Assembly: GCA_021789895.1 (NCBI GenBank)
Contig: JAJYIU010000015.1
Span: 24,860-88,859, forward strand
Length of the DNA: 64,000 nt
Direction of reading: 5' to 3'
From: Acidobacteriota bacterium
Lineage (GTDB): Bacteria > Acidobacteriota > Terriglobia > Terriglobales > SCQP01
Part shown: piece by piece, positions 10,101 through 17,647 of the stretch
How the letters are laid out: each line of letters starts with the position of its first letter
How positions within the stretch are numbered: position 1 is the first letter of the stretch
Notes under the pieces: model-generated
The model's input: only the letters and a program-made list of their open reading frames with translations
Told to the model about the DNA's origin: nothing
Databases searched by the model: none
Program-made: the position numbers and the translations under genes

Positions 10101-10610
10101 TGGCTCGAACGGCGCTTCCATGCCTGGAGCAGCGTGATGCCGCCCTCAGCACCCAGGGTGGACGCCTGGATACCGGGGCTCAGCAGCCTGCTGGCCGCGC
10201 CGGTTTATTGCGTATGGCTGGGGGCAGTGGCCGGAACCCTGGCGGCCAGCCTGCACTGGCTTTGGGGGCGTGGCCGGCGCGGGCTGGCCTGCGCCGCCCT
10301 GGCGCTGGCCTGGGGGGCAATCTGGCCGCAGGCCGAAACCTGGCGCGGGCTGGCCTTCGGCGCCATTACCGCGGCGATCAGCCTGGCGCTGGTGGCGATG
10401 CTGGCAGCGTATTTCCTGCGCGGCAACTGCCTGGCATATTTCTCGCTGGCATTGTCGGCGATGTGGCTGGCCGCGGGCTGGAATTTCTGGCAGCAGCCGC
10501 CGGCGCGTTACCGGCTGGCGGGCGGGCTGCTGATGGCCGCCGCCGCCGCCTGGCTGCTGGCGCTCTGGATCATCGGCAGCCGGCGGCATCCCCAGGCGGA
10601 ACCTGCATAG
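7146..10610 (+). CDS. CPBP-family intramembrane protease with two copies of an extracytoplasmic module
   Basis: 1154 residues, far longer than the usual 200-300 for CPBP/Abi proteins. Layout: one N-terminal helix (about 12-29); module A (about 38-245); several helices; a CPBP core with E430-E431-xxx-R (EEFTFRM), H481 (FAHANYP) and H519 (WHYTVDAVY), the expected catalytic set; a linker and helix; module B (about 628-830); then eight or so more helices. Modules A and B are clearly homologous: LREQGLNPAGYR/LQQQGFSLDGYR, WQTRWFRPLSAEEL/WQTRFFKPLDAEQF and the AGFRHVL/AGYRHEV pair. Family knowledge suggests cleavage of membrane-embedded substrates; the substrate is unknown. Start ATG has a GGGGG-type ribosome-binding site 6 nt upstream. 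Confidence 0.85.
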   Translation: MPVKLTRRDIWKLAVTGVVIIVSLLIARRYFSRAFPEASIRFELSRGQAAQAGRRFLREQGLNPAGYRQATQFRYDDSAKTFLEREAGLAQAEKLLAGPLHLWRWQTRWFRPLSAEELRVAVTPAGKLAGFRHVLPNDAAGARLPPAAARRLAEAFLRRFLQLHPKELKFIGMLRQRRPRRTDTTFTWAARWPLAPGSRNADLQRASYRYEVTVAGDVVSRYREYLKIPQGWERRYQRLRSRNDTTALIADVFLLMLIAALLAVLVERLRRGDVHWRPALWIAAAGGTLTFLAQLNALPSAIFKYDTTQSWAVFLLLQVLSAALAGLGVGAFLALLAAGAEPLYRQRFPAQLFTGAYLTRRGFRTKSFFWSVTLGLALACFFFAYQTVFYLIANHFGAWAPADVPYSSLLNTRYPWVFIMLIGFWPAIFEEFTFRMLAIPLLGRWFGEWRPGRIPAERSPWRRGRLWAAVVCAAFIWGFAHANYPNQPFYIRGLEVGLGGVLLGWIMIRFGILTTVVWHYTVDAVYTAMLLLRAHNAYLRISGGVSALMAVLPLLVAAFAYWRRGGFEPEEGLRNADLGVAPPLPASPARPAEAPPAYSPILRKRWAWGAGIALLALTGWLLPKRPWPQTRYRATPAAAAARARSFLQQQGFSLDGYRVNVITAPAWSRRQRQWDAALNAIYQRHGLAAAQAAAARWGPELGWQTRFFKPLDAEQFWVWTDPAAARIAGYRHEVRDAAPGAALAPGPAEANIQAWLAGQGIQLEGMPLIRQQAKQRAARRDYNFGWQATPPAIAPAEARVTARLQGSQPGGFSSYLRLPQAEMRRREAWTAPRLLALALKILAGMLLAAWLIWLLYRAARGQGWPGTRARTEGTRRSRSRPLLMAAAASAGLILLASLDGVNSMLAQYPTALPWAAWLATIGISLLVIAGAIYFLTVIALAPLAVAAPQAQAVLRRSGWRSWGRDAAAASLLGLGWLAGWTSWLAWLERRFHAWSSVMPPSAPRVDAWIPGLSSLLAAPVYCVWLGAVAGTLAASLHWLWGRGRRGLACAALALAWGAIWPQAETWRGLAFGAITAAISLALVAMLAAYFLRGNCLAYFSLALSAMWLAAGWNFWQQPPARYRLAGGLLMAAAAAWLLALWIIGSRRHPQAEPA

Positions 10611-10640
10611 CCGGCCGATGCTACATGCGGCGGGTGGCGA

Positions 10641-11174
10641 TCAGGCGCTGGCGAGGGCCGGCCGCGACAATGCTTCCGCTTCCTGGCCCGGCTGGGCGGG
10701 GCGGGAAGGGCGGGCGGTGAAGACGTCGCAGATGACCGCCGTCTGATGGCAGTGGCGCAGCTTGGGACAGGTGATGCAATCGCGCATGAACTTGCGCGGC
10801 AATTGCGCGATATCGGTCAGCACGAAGCCCTGGCGCAGGAAGAAATCGGGCGCATGGGTGAGCGAGAAGACCTTCCAGACGCGATGCCGGCGGGCTTCGC
10901 GCAGGAGCGCGCGCACCAATGTCCGTCCCAAGCCGACGCCCTGGCAGTTGGAGAGCACGGCCAGGGACTGCAACTCGGCCATGTCTTCGTCGAAAAAGTG
11001 CAAAGCGCCGGAGGCCACGACGCGGCCGGAGGCGTCTTCGATGACGGTGAAGTCGCGGATGTTTTCGCAGAGGTAGGAAAGGCTGCGCGGCAGCAGCAAG
11101 CCTTGCAAAACGTGCGGCTGCATCAGCGCGTGGATTTCGCCGGCGTCGCAGAGCCGGGCTTTACGGCATCTCAT
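10641..11174 (-). CDS. argA: Short-type N-acetylglutamate synthase (GNAT family)
   Basis: 177 residues. GNAT acetyltransferase with the acetyl-CoA-binding motif at about 78-84 (QGVGLGR) and the segment VASGALHFFDEDMAELQSLA that resembles single-domain N-acetylglutamate synthases of the type known from Mycobacterium. It lacks the amino-acid-kinase domain of E. coli ArgA. Context supports the role: its ATG overlaps the argB stop (ATGA), placing it third in argC-argB-argA. It would acetylate glutamate as the first step of arginine synthesis. A C-terminal cysteine cluster (C133, C136, C142, C149; RDCITCPKLRHC) could bind metal and is unusual for a GNAT enzyme. Alternative: a GNAT protein with another substrate. 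Confidence 0.8.
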   Translation of the reverse strand: MRCRKARLCDAGEIHALMQPHVLQGLLLPRSLSYLCENIRDFTVIEDASGRVVASGALHFFDEDMAELQSLAVLSNCQGVGLGRTLVRALLREARRHRVWKVFSLTHAPDFFLRQGFVLTDIAQLPRKFMRDCITCPKLRHCHQTAVICDVFTARPSRPAQPGQEAEALSRPALASA

Positions 11175-11974
11175 ACGCGCGACTCCCGGGCCGAGGCCAA
11201 GATGCGGGTATGGGGATACTCGGCATCGAGGCGCGGCGGCAGGGCCGCGGCGCCCAGGATCGCGACCTGCGCCACGCCGGCCGCGAGCGCCTGGCGGCAG
11301 GCCTGCAGCTTGGGCAGCATGCCGCCGGAAACCTGGCCGGATTGCTGCAACGCTTCCAATTCGGCGAGGCGAACGACGTCGAGCCGGCGGCCACCGCGAT
11401 CGAGCACGCCGGGCACATCGGTGACGAAGAGCAGGCGGTCGGCCGCGAGCAGCGCGGCGCAGGAGGAGGCGAAGATATCGGCATTGACATTCAGGATTTC
11501 GCCGGGGGCGCCGGTTTCCGGCGCCAGACTGGCGAGCACGGGGATGTAATCCGCCGCCAGCAGGCACTGCAGCAGGCGGGGATCGGCGGGCTGGGTTTCG
11601 CCCACGCGGCCGAGTTCGGGATCGAGGCGGCGGGCCTGGAGGCTGCCGCCATCCAAGCCGGTCAGGCCGACGGCGCGCGGCGGCGCCCGGCGCCCGGCCA
11701 GCACCTGGTTGAGGGCGGCCACCAGGCGGGTATTGACGCTACCGGCCAGCGCCATCACCGCGGCTTCCAGCGTAGGCGGGTCGGTGACGCGCAGTCCCTG
11801 GCGGAATTGCGTGCCGGCGCCGAGCGTGGCCAGCAGCGAAGTCAGGGTTTTGCCGCCGCCGTGCACGATCACCAGGCGCTCGCCGGCGCAGACCCAGGCG
11901 GCGAGGGGGGCCAGCATTTCCGGGCGCACGCCGCCATCGAGCGTACTGCCGCCGAGTTTGATCACGCTCAGCAT
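11171..11974 (-). CDS. argB: Acetylglutamate kinase
   Basis: 267 residues from the ATG at 11974. Phosphorylates N-acetylglutamate, the second step of arginine synthesis. Amino-acid-kinase fold motifs: KLGGSTLDGG at the N-terminus, HGGGK at residues 38-42, NVNADIFASSCAALLAADRLLFVTDVPGVL for the nucleotide and substrate region, and SGGMLPKLQA near the C-terminus. The length is slightly below typical (about 280-300). It overlaps argC by 7 bp (ATGCTGA) and argA by 4 bp (ATGA), so translation is very likely coupled across all three genes. Confidence 0.94.
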   Translation of the reverse strand: MLSVIKLGGSTLDGGVRPEMLAPLAAWVCAGERLVIVHGGGKTLTSLLATLGAGTQFRQGLRVTDPPTLEAAVMALAGSVNTRLVAALNQVLAGRRAPPRAVGLTGLDGGSLQARRLDPELGRVGETQPADPRLLQCLLAADYIPVLASLAPETGAPGEILNVNADIFASSCAALLAADRLLFVTDVPGVLDRGGRRLDVVRLAELEALQQSGQVSGGMLPKLQACRQALAAGVAQVAILGAAALPPRLDAEYPHTRILASARESRV

Positions 11975-13023
11975 GCCAGGCCCGCGGTTTGCGGATAGCC
12001 GCACATCAAGTTGGCGTTTTCCAGCGCCTGACTGGCCGCGCCCTTGAGCAGATTGTCGAGGCAGGTCACGACGACGGCTTCCGGGCGGGCCGGATGCAGC
12101 CGGAGGCCGAGATCGCAGAAACAGGTATGGGCCACCGCGCGCATTTCGGGCAAGCCGTCGTCCAGGATGCGGATGCAGGGCGCATCGCGGTAGGCGTGGT
12201 GAAAAAGCGCCAGCACCGCGGCCGCATCGAATCCGGGGCGGAGATGCACATAGGAGGTGGCGAGCAGGCCGCGGCGCAGCGGCAGCAGGTGCGGGGTGAA
12301 GGTCAGCGCGGCGGGATCGAGTCCGGCATAGAGCGCGATTTCGGGGGTATGGCGATGGGTATAGACGCCATAGGGCTTGCAATTGCCTTCCAACTCGACA
12401 AAGTGCAGGTCTTCGCGCAGTCCCTTGCCGGCGCCGCTGGCGCCGGATTTGGCATCGCACACGACGCGCTGCGGCTCGATGGCGCCGGCGTGCAGCAGGG
12501 GCCAGAGGGCGACCAGGGCGGCGGTGGCGTAGCAGCCGGGGTTGGCGACCAGGCGGGCGCCGGCGATGCGGGAGCGGTGCAATTCCGGCCAGCCATACAC
12601 GGCCTGCGCCAGGCACTCGCGGGCGGTTTGGGGGACGCCATACCAGCGCTCGAAGACCTCGGGATCGGAGAAGCGGAAGGCGCCGCTCAAATCCACCACG
12701 CGCAGCCCGGCGGCAAGCAGCTTCGGCGTCCAAAGCAGCGAGACTTCGTGGGGGGTGGCGAGGAAGGCGATTTCCGCCCTGGCTGCGGCCACCGCTTCCA
12801 GCGAAGGCGGGCCGCAGACGGGCTCGGGCCGGCCGCGCAGGCGGAAAGCGCCGGCCAGGGCGGGGGCGATTTCCGCCAGCGGCTGGGCGCGGGCCGCGCG
12901 GCCGGAGGTGAAGGCGGCGGCGAGGCGGAAGCCGGGATGGCCGGCCAGCAGGCGCAGCAGTTCCTGGCCGGCATAGCCGCCGGCGCCGAAGACCACCGCG
13001 CCCGGGGATGAATAATTATTCAT
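11968..13023 (-). CDS. argC: N-acetyl-gamma-glutamyl-phosphate reductase
   Basis: 351 residues. NADPH-dependent reduction of N-acetylglutamyl phosphate to the semialdehyde, the third step of arginine synthesis. NADP-binding GAGGYAGQ is at 13-20; the catalytic cysteine is C164 in NPGCYAT; KSGASGAGKG and HRHTPEI follow as expected. It is the first gene of argC-argB-argA. The first codons (MNNYSS) lie inside a perfect ArgR-type palindrome; if they are not translated, the start could be the GTG of the following VVFGAGG. The upstream region is shared with divergent mtaB. Repression by an ArgR homologue with arginine is predicted from the operator; no argR gene is in the window. Confidence 0.94.
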   Translation of the reverse strand: MNNYSSPGAVVFGAGGYAGQELLRLLAGHPGFRLAAAFTSGRAARAQPLAEIAPALAGAFRLRGRPEPVCGPPSLEAVAAARAEIAFLATPHEVSLLWTPKLLAAGLRVVDLSGAFRFSDPEVFERWYGVPQTARECLAQAVYGWPELHRSRIAGARLVANPGCYATAALVALWPLLHAGAIEPQRVVCDAKSGASGAGKGLREDLHFVELEGNCKPYGVYTHRHTPEIALYAGLDPAALTFTPHLLPLRRGLLATSYVHLRPGFDAAAVLALFHHAYRDAPCIRILDDGLPEMRAVAHTCFCDLGLRLHPARPEAVVVTCLDNLLKGAASQALENANLMCGYPQTAGLAC

Positions 13024-13044
13024 CTCTAGTAATATTTATTCATT
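13007..13044. promoter_or_regulatory. Tandem ArgR-type operator (two ARG boxes)
   Basis: Box 1 core is 13009-13022, TGAATAATTATTCA, a perfect palindrome matching the ARG-box consensus TGAATWWWWATTCA. Box 2 core is 13029-13042, GTAATATTTATTCA, with two mismatches. Their centres are 20 bp apart, as in tandem 18-bp ARG boxes separated by 2 bp. Box 1 overlaps codons 1-5 of argC, and both boxes cover the expected argC promoter. Confidence 0.82.
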
Positions 13045-13099
13045 TGGCGGCGGGCTGTCAAATGGTTTTCGGCGGCCGCGCCGGGGGCGCGCCCGCCTG

Positions 13100-13105
13100 T
13101 ACAAT
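13100..13105 (+). promoter_or_regulatory. -10 element (TACAAT) for mtaB
   Basis: TACAAT lies 9 nt upstream of the GTG at 13115, implying a very short or absent leader. There is no clear -35. An AGAGG between box and start may serve as ribosome-binding site. Confidence 0.4.
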
Positions 13106-13114
13106 AGAGGCACC

Positions 13115-14443
13115 GTGGCCACCTATTTTTTGCACACGCTCGGCTGCCGCGCCAACCAGGCCGACGGCTTCGAGCTGGAAGCCGAACTGGCCGCCGCCGG
13201 CTGGCGGCGGACGGCGGACTGGCGCGAGGCGGAGGCGGCGGTGCTGAACACCTGCAGCGTCACGGCGGCGGCCGAAGCGGAAGCGCGGCAATGGGTACGG
13301 CGGCTGCGCCGCGGGCGGCCGGAGTGCCGGGTGATGATCACCGGCTGCTATGCGGAACGCGCCGCGGAGGAGCTGAAGGAGTTGCCGGGAGTGGACTGGG
13401 TAGCCGGCAACCGCGACAAGCCGCGGCTGGCGGAATATCTGTTGCAGGCGTACGCGCCCTCCTGCCAGGCGGCCGGCGAAGCGTGGCAGGCGGAGGCGCC
13501 GGGCGCGCTGCTGCAGATTCAGCCACGGCCGCCGGCGGCGGCAGCGCCAGCGGCCGAGGCCGAGCGCACGCGTCCGACGCTGAAGGTGCAGGAAGGCTGC
13601 AGTCTGCGCTGCTCGTTTTGCATCATTCCTTCCACCCGCGGGCCGGGGCGCTCGCGCAGCCGGGAGGAAGTGCTGGCGCGGGCGCAGCGGCTGGTGGCGC
13701 AAGGCTACCGCGAAATCGTGCTGTCGGGCATCAATCTGGGGCATTGGGGGCGCGACCTGGCGGGGCAGCCGCGGCTGGCGGAGCTGGTTGAGCTGCTGCT
13801 CGAGCGCACGGCGGCCGGGCGGCTGCGGCTGAGCTCGATCGAGACGATGGATTGGGATGAGCGGCTGATCGGGCTGCTGGCGCATCCGCGGGTGGCGCGC
13901 CACGCGCATGTGCCGCTGCAATCGGGCAGCGACGCGGTGCTGCGGCGCATGCACCGCCGCTATCATCCGGAACATTACGCCGAGCGCATCGCGCGCATTC
14001 ACGCCGCCGCGCCGGGGGCGGCCATCGGGGCGGACGTGATGGCCGGCTTTCCCGGGGAAAGCGAGCAGGAATTTGAAGACACGCTGCGGCTGATCGAAGC
14101 CCTGCCGCTGACATACCTGCACGTGTTTCCGTTTTCGGCGCGTCCGGGCACGGCGGCGGCGGAGGCGCTCGCGTCGGGGCGGTGGGCGGCGACGCCGGAG
14201 GCGGTAGCGCGGCGGCGAGCGCGGCGGCTGAGAGAGCTGAGCGCGCGCAAGCAGGCGGCATTTGCGCGCGGCTGGATCGGCCGCAAGCTGAGCGTGATCA
14301 CGCTGGCCGCGGCAGCGGCGGAGGAGACGCCGGCGCTGAGCGACAATTACCTAAAAGTCGGGTTGCGCGGCCGGCACGCGCCGCAGCAGATGCTGGAAAT
14401 CGTGCCGCAGCAATGGGCGTCGGGCCGGCTGCTGGCCGGATAA
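13115..14443 (+). CDS. mtaB: tRNA methylthiotransferase, MtaB type (radical SAM)
   Basis: 442 residues, GTG start. Converts t6A37 to 2-methylthio-t6A in tRNAs for ANN codons. An N-terminal methylthiotransferase domain (YFLHTLGCRANQADG with C11, NTCSVTAAAE, ITGCYAE) supplies the auxiliary Fe-S cluster. The radical-SAM core carries C162-xxx-C166-xx-C169 (CSLRCSFC) followed by IPSTRGPGRSRS. The SRS and Q/SGSDAVLRRMHRRY blocks fit the MtaB/MiaB group. LGCRANQ in place of MiaB's TYGCQMN-type start favours MtaB. A C-terminal TRAM-like extension is short. It diverges from argC. Confidence 0.88.
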   Translation: MATYFLHTLGCRANQADGFELEAELAAAGWRRTADWREAEAAVLNTCSVTAAAEAEARQWVRRLRRGRPECRVMITGCYAERAAEELKELPGVDWVAGNRDKPRLAEYLLQAYAPSCQAAGEAWQAEAPGALLQIQPRPPAAAAPAAEAERTRPTLKVQEGCSLRCSFCIIPSTRGPGRSRSREEVLARAQRLVAQGYREIVLSGINLGHWGRDLAGQPRLAELVELLLERTAAGRLRLSSIETMDWDERLIGLLAHPRVARHAHVPLQSGSDAVLRRMHRRYHPEHYAERIARIHAAAPGAAIGADVMAGFPGESEQEFEDTLRLIEALPLTYLHVFPFSARPGTAAAEALASGRWAATPEAVARRRARRLRELSARKQAAFARGWIGRKLSVITLAAAAAEETPALSDNYLKVGLRGRHAPQQMLEIVPQQWASGRLLAG

Positions 14444-14539
14444 GCCCAAGCGCCCGCAGCCTTCAACCCACCGCAAACGAGCACTCGCCGCCGCGCCCCC
14501 GGGGCCGCGAAAAAGCACCACACGGCGGCGCCGGATGGC

Positions 14540-14974
14540 TTAGCGGCGGGCGAGGGCGGTGCGGCGCAGATGACGGGCGATGCGGCGCGCGCGGCGGCCG
14601 GGCGGGAAGAGCCAACGCACCCGGACGCGCACGATTCCCCGGCCGATCATGCGCAATTTGCCGGCGGCGGCGCGGGAAAGATCGATAATGCGCCGGCCGT
14701 AATAGGGACCGCGGTCGTTGATGAGCACCAAGACGCGGCGTCCGTTGCGCAGGTTGGTGACCCGCGCGATGCTGCCCAGCGGCAAGCTGCGGCTGGCGGC
14801 GGTGAGCAGATTGGGGTTGAAGCGCTGTCCAGAGGTCGTTTCGCGGCCGGCAAAAGCCGAGCCATACCAGGAAGCGATTCCGACCTGCACGCGCGGAGCG
14901 GGAGCGGCGGCGATACTCAAACCGCCGGCACAGGCCAGAACCACTGCCGCGCGCCAGCTCCAACTCCAGCTCAT
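14540..14974 (-). CDS. rlpA: RlpA-like septal ring lytic transglycosylase / double-psi barrel protein
   Basis: 144 residues. The N-terminus (MSWSWSWRAAVVLACAGGLSIAAA) is a Sec signal peptide. The mature part is a double-psi beta-barrel of RlpA type: GIASWYGSAFAGRETTSGQRF, LTAASRSLPLG, VTNLRNGRRVLVLINDRGP, RIIDLSRAAAGKL. The equivalent Asp of the catalytic site is in NDRGP. It lacks the SPOR domain found in longer RlpA proteins. RlpA of Pseudomonas cleaves stem-peptide-free peptidoglycan; the same activity is inferred. Convergent with mtaB, with 96 bp between stops. Confidence 0.88.
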   Translation of the reverse strand: MSWSWSWRAAVVLACAGGLSIAAAPAPRVQVGIASWYGSAFAGRETTSGQRFNPNLLTAASRSLPLGSIARVTNLRNGRRVLVLINDRGPYYGRRIIDLSRAAAGKLRMIGRGIVRVRVRWLFPPGRRARRIARHLRRTALARR

Positions 14975-15250
14975 GTTTTATTAGATGAATTTATGCAGAT
15001 ACAAAGTTTGATTCACTGACTGGAGTGGAAGCCGGCGGCACGGTAAATTCCTGAAGTCACAGGCAACCCGGCGCCGGTTTCAAAATGGGCAACATAGCGC
15101 GAAGCCGGCAAGCCGCTGGTTTTTTCGATCCAGCGTGGCTGTGAAAAAACTGAAGCGGGAGCACGATGCAGTTAAAAACAGGCAACTCACAGGCAATGGT
15201 TTCGGCCAGAGACTTAGCCGGAATGCATCGTCCATTTCGAGCGGCAGGGT
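14975..15250. other. Intergenic region with no gene recognised
   Basis: This 276-bp gap between the rlpA start and the rarA stop has lower GC than its flanks. A 10-bp direct repeat (TCACAGGCAA) occurs at 15057 and 15187. An AT-rich stretch just upstream of rlpA (14975-15020) probably holds its promoter. I see no convincing ORF or structured RNA. Confidence 0.4.
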
Positions 15251-16654
15251 TTATTTTTCGGGGCGGGAGGCGCGGCGGCGGCGCTCGGCGATTTCCTGCA
15301 GGCGGCGGCGGAATTCGGCTTCCTTGCCGGCGGAGCCGGGCTGGTAGTAATGCCGGCCGGCGAGGTTGTCGGGCAGCGACTGCATATCGGCCACCTGTTC
15401 GGGCAGATCGTGAGCGTACTGGTAATCGCGGCCGTAGCCGAGGCCGCGCATCAGCGCGGTGGGAGCATTGCGCAGCGCCAGGGGCACGGGCAGCGCGGGC
15501 TGTTCGCGCACATCCTCGAGCACGCGCCCGTAGGCGCGGTAAAGGGCATTGGATTTAGGCGCCAGGGCCAGGTACACGCAGGCTTGGGCCAGGGCGAGGG
15601 CGCCTTCGGGCAGGCCGATGAATTCGACGGCGGCGCGCGCGGCGTTGGCCTGCTCGAGCGCGCGTGGATCGGCGAGGCCGACATCCTCGCTGGCGAAGCG
15701 CACCAGGCGGCGGGCGACATAGAGGGGATCTTCTCCGGCTTCGAGCATGCGGCCGAGCCAGTAGAGGGCGGCGTCGGGATCGCTATTGCGCAGCGATTTG
15801 TGCAGCGCCGAGATGAGGTTGTAATGCTCTTCGCCCGCCTGGTCGTAGAGCAGCACGCGGCGCTGCATGGCCTGGCGCAGGCGCTCTTCATCGAGTAAAA
15901 CGAGCGGCGGGCGGCCGCGGGGGGTGGTGCCGGCGACGGCGGATTCGAGCAGGTTATAAGCGGCGCGGGCATCGCCGTTGGCGAAGACGGCGATCAGGCG
16001 CAGCAGGCGTTCCTGCTCGGCGGCGGCGGCGGCGGGCGGGGCCTGGGGATCGCCCCAGGCGATTTGCGCCTGCGCCGGCAGCGTGCGGCGGAGGCCGCGG
16101 GGCTCATCTTCCAGGGCGCGCCGCAGCAAGCGCACGATCTGGTCGGGGGTGAGCGGCTCCAGCACATAGACCCGCACGCGCGAGAGCAGGGCGGAGTTGA
16201 GCTCGAAGCTGGGGTTTTCGGTGGTGGCGCCGATCAGCCGCAGTTGACCGCGCTCGAGGTAGGGCAGGAAGGCGTCCTGCTGGGCCTTGTTGAAGCGGTG
16301 AATTTCATCAATGAACAACAGCGTGCGGGCGCCGCCGCGGGCGGCGCGCGCGGCGGCGGCCATCACGTCGCGGATTTCCTTGATGCCGCTGGTGACGGCG
16401 CTGAAGGGGACAAACTGCGCCCGGGTGCGGGCGGCGATCACTTCCGCCAGGGTGGTTTTGCCCACGCCGGGCGGGCCCCAGAGGATCATCGAGCCGTAAT
16501 CGTCGCGTTCGAGCTGCACGCGCAGCGGCTGGCCGGGGCCGAGCAGATGCTCCTGGCCGACGATTTCATCGAGCGTGCGCGGGCGCATGCGGTCGGCCAG
16601 CGGCCGCAGCAACGAGCCGGGTTCGGCGGCGGGCTCGAGCGGAAACAGCGACAT
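15251..16654 (-). CDS. rarA: Replication-associated recombination protein A (MgsA/RarA), clamp-loader-like AAA+ ATPase
   Basis: 467 residues from ATG at 16654 (MSLFPLEPA). Walker A is GPPGVGKTT, Walker B is [12 protein letters not shown], sensor 1 is [18 protein letters not shown] and an arginine finger follows. The C-terminal tetramerisation/MgsA region is intact ([26 protein letters not shown]-type end segment). Family function: an ATPase acting at stalled replication forks and in recombination, interacting with SSB. It starts 5 bp after the stop of the upstream rRNA/tRNA methyltransferase, so the two form an operon. Confidence 0.95.
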   Translation of the reverse strand: MSLFPLEPAAEPGSLLRPLADRMRPRTLDEIVGQEHLLGPGQPLRVQLERDDYGSMILWGPPGVGKTTLAEVIAARTRAQFVPFSAVTSGIKEIRDVMAAAARAARGGARTLLFIDEIHRFNKAQQDAFLPYLERGQLRLIGATTENPSFELNSALLSRVRVYVLEPLTPDQIVRLLRRALEDEPRGLRRTLPAQAQIAWGDPQAPPAAAAAEQERLLRLIAVFANGDARAAYNLLESAVAGTTPRGRPPLVLLDEERLRQAMQRRVLLYDQAGEEHYNLISALHKSLRNSDPDAALYWLGRMLEAGEDPLYVARRLVRFASEDVGLADPRALEQANAARAAVEFIGLPEGALALAQACVYLALAPKSNALYRAYGRVLEDVREQPALPVPLALRNAPTALMRGLGYGRDYQYAHDLPEQVADMQSLPDNLAGRHYYQPGSAGKEAEFRRRLQEIAERRRRASRPEK

Positions 16655-16659
16655 GGGGA

Positions 16660-17571
16660 TCAAGCCATGATAGCGCCGCCCTCGGGGGGAGCCGGGTCGG
16701 GCGGGCGGCCGCGCCAGGCGAGATAGAGCAGGACGGCGCCGGCGACGGCGGCGTTGAGCGATTCGGCCTGGGGGCGCATGGGCAGGCTGACGGCGGTGGC
16801 GGCGCGCTCGAGGGCGCGCGGCAGGCCGGCGCCCTCGCCGCCGATGAGGAGACAAATCCGGCCGCTCCAGGGCAGCGACTCCGGCGGCCGGCCGCGGCGG
16901 GGGACGGCGGCCAGCAGCGCCGCCTCGCGGCGGCGGCAGAAATCGAGCCAAAGCCCGGGCTCGACGCCATCCAGCACCGGCAAGCGGAAGAGCGCGCCGG
17001 CGCCGGCGCGAATGGTTTTTGGGCGCCAGCAACTCACGCTGCCTTGCAGGGTGACCAGCGCCTGGGCGCCGAATGCCTCGGCGGCGCGCGCCAGGGTGCC
17101 CAGGTTGCCGGGGTCTTGCAGGCCGGCGGCGGCGACCACCAGCGCCGGCCCGGCGGCAGGCGAAGCCCAGATTTCTTCCAGGCGCGCCTGGGGCGGATGC
17201 GCCAGGGCGGCGACTCCGGCCGGAGTCTCGACCTCGACGCAGGAACGCAAGACAGATTCTTCGACCAGGCCGACGGTGGTGTGCTTGGATAATTGCGCGC
17301 CGAGCGGCGCGCCATGCTGGCGCCAACCCGCGGGCGTGAACAAGACCGTTTCCAGCTTCATGCGGCTGCGCAAGGCATCGCCAATCAGCTTGGGGGTTTC
17401 GAGCAGGATGAGCACCGAGGCCTCGCGGCCGGCATGGCCGCGCAGGGCCTGATGAAACGCGCGCACCAGGGCATGCTGGCGTCCCAGACGCTGCGGTTCC
17501 AGCCGCGATGCGGGCGGCATTACGCTGCCGGGGGCGCCGGAAGGCGGGGGCGAAGCTGGAGCGCGGGCCAT
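16660..17571 (-). CDS. TrmH/SpoU-family RNA 2'-O-methyltransferase
   Basis: 303 residues. The N-terminal substrate-binding part ([21 protein letters not shown]) precedes a SPOUT domain with its three motifs: [19 protein letters not shown] (motif 1, N-x-G-x-x-x-R), [13 protein letters not shown] (motif 2) and [18 protein letters not shown] (motif 3), which form the trefoil-knot SAM site. The target (23S rRNA or tRNA) cannot be decided from the sequence; RlmB and TsnR are possible relatives. It is 5 bp upstream of rarA. The first 20 residues are low-complexity Ala/Pro/Ser, so the real start could be Met18. Confidence 0.88.
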   Translation of the reverse strand: MARAPASPPPSGAPGSVMPPASRLEPQRLGRQHALVRAFHQALRGHAGREASVLILLETPKLIGDALRSRMKLETVLFTPAGWRQHGAPLGAQLSKHTTVGLVEESVLRSCVEVETPAGVAALAHPPQARLEEIWASPAAGPALVVAAAGLQDPGNLGTLARAAEAFGAQALVTLQGSVSCWRPKTIRAGAGALFRLPVLDGVEPGLWLDFCRRREAALLAAVPRRGRPPESLPWSGRICLLIGGEGAGLPRALERAATAVSLPMRPQAESLNAAVAGAVLLYLAWRGRPPDPAPPEGGAIMA

Positions 17572-17647
17572 GCCACGAGTCTACCGCGGAGAGGCGGCAA
17601 CCCTTTACAATTCCCATGCGACCTTGAATTGGAGTCAGGAAACAGAT

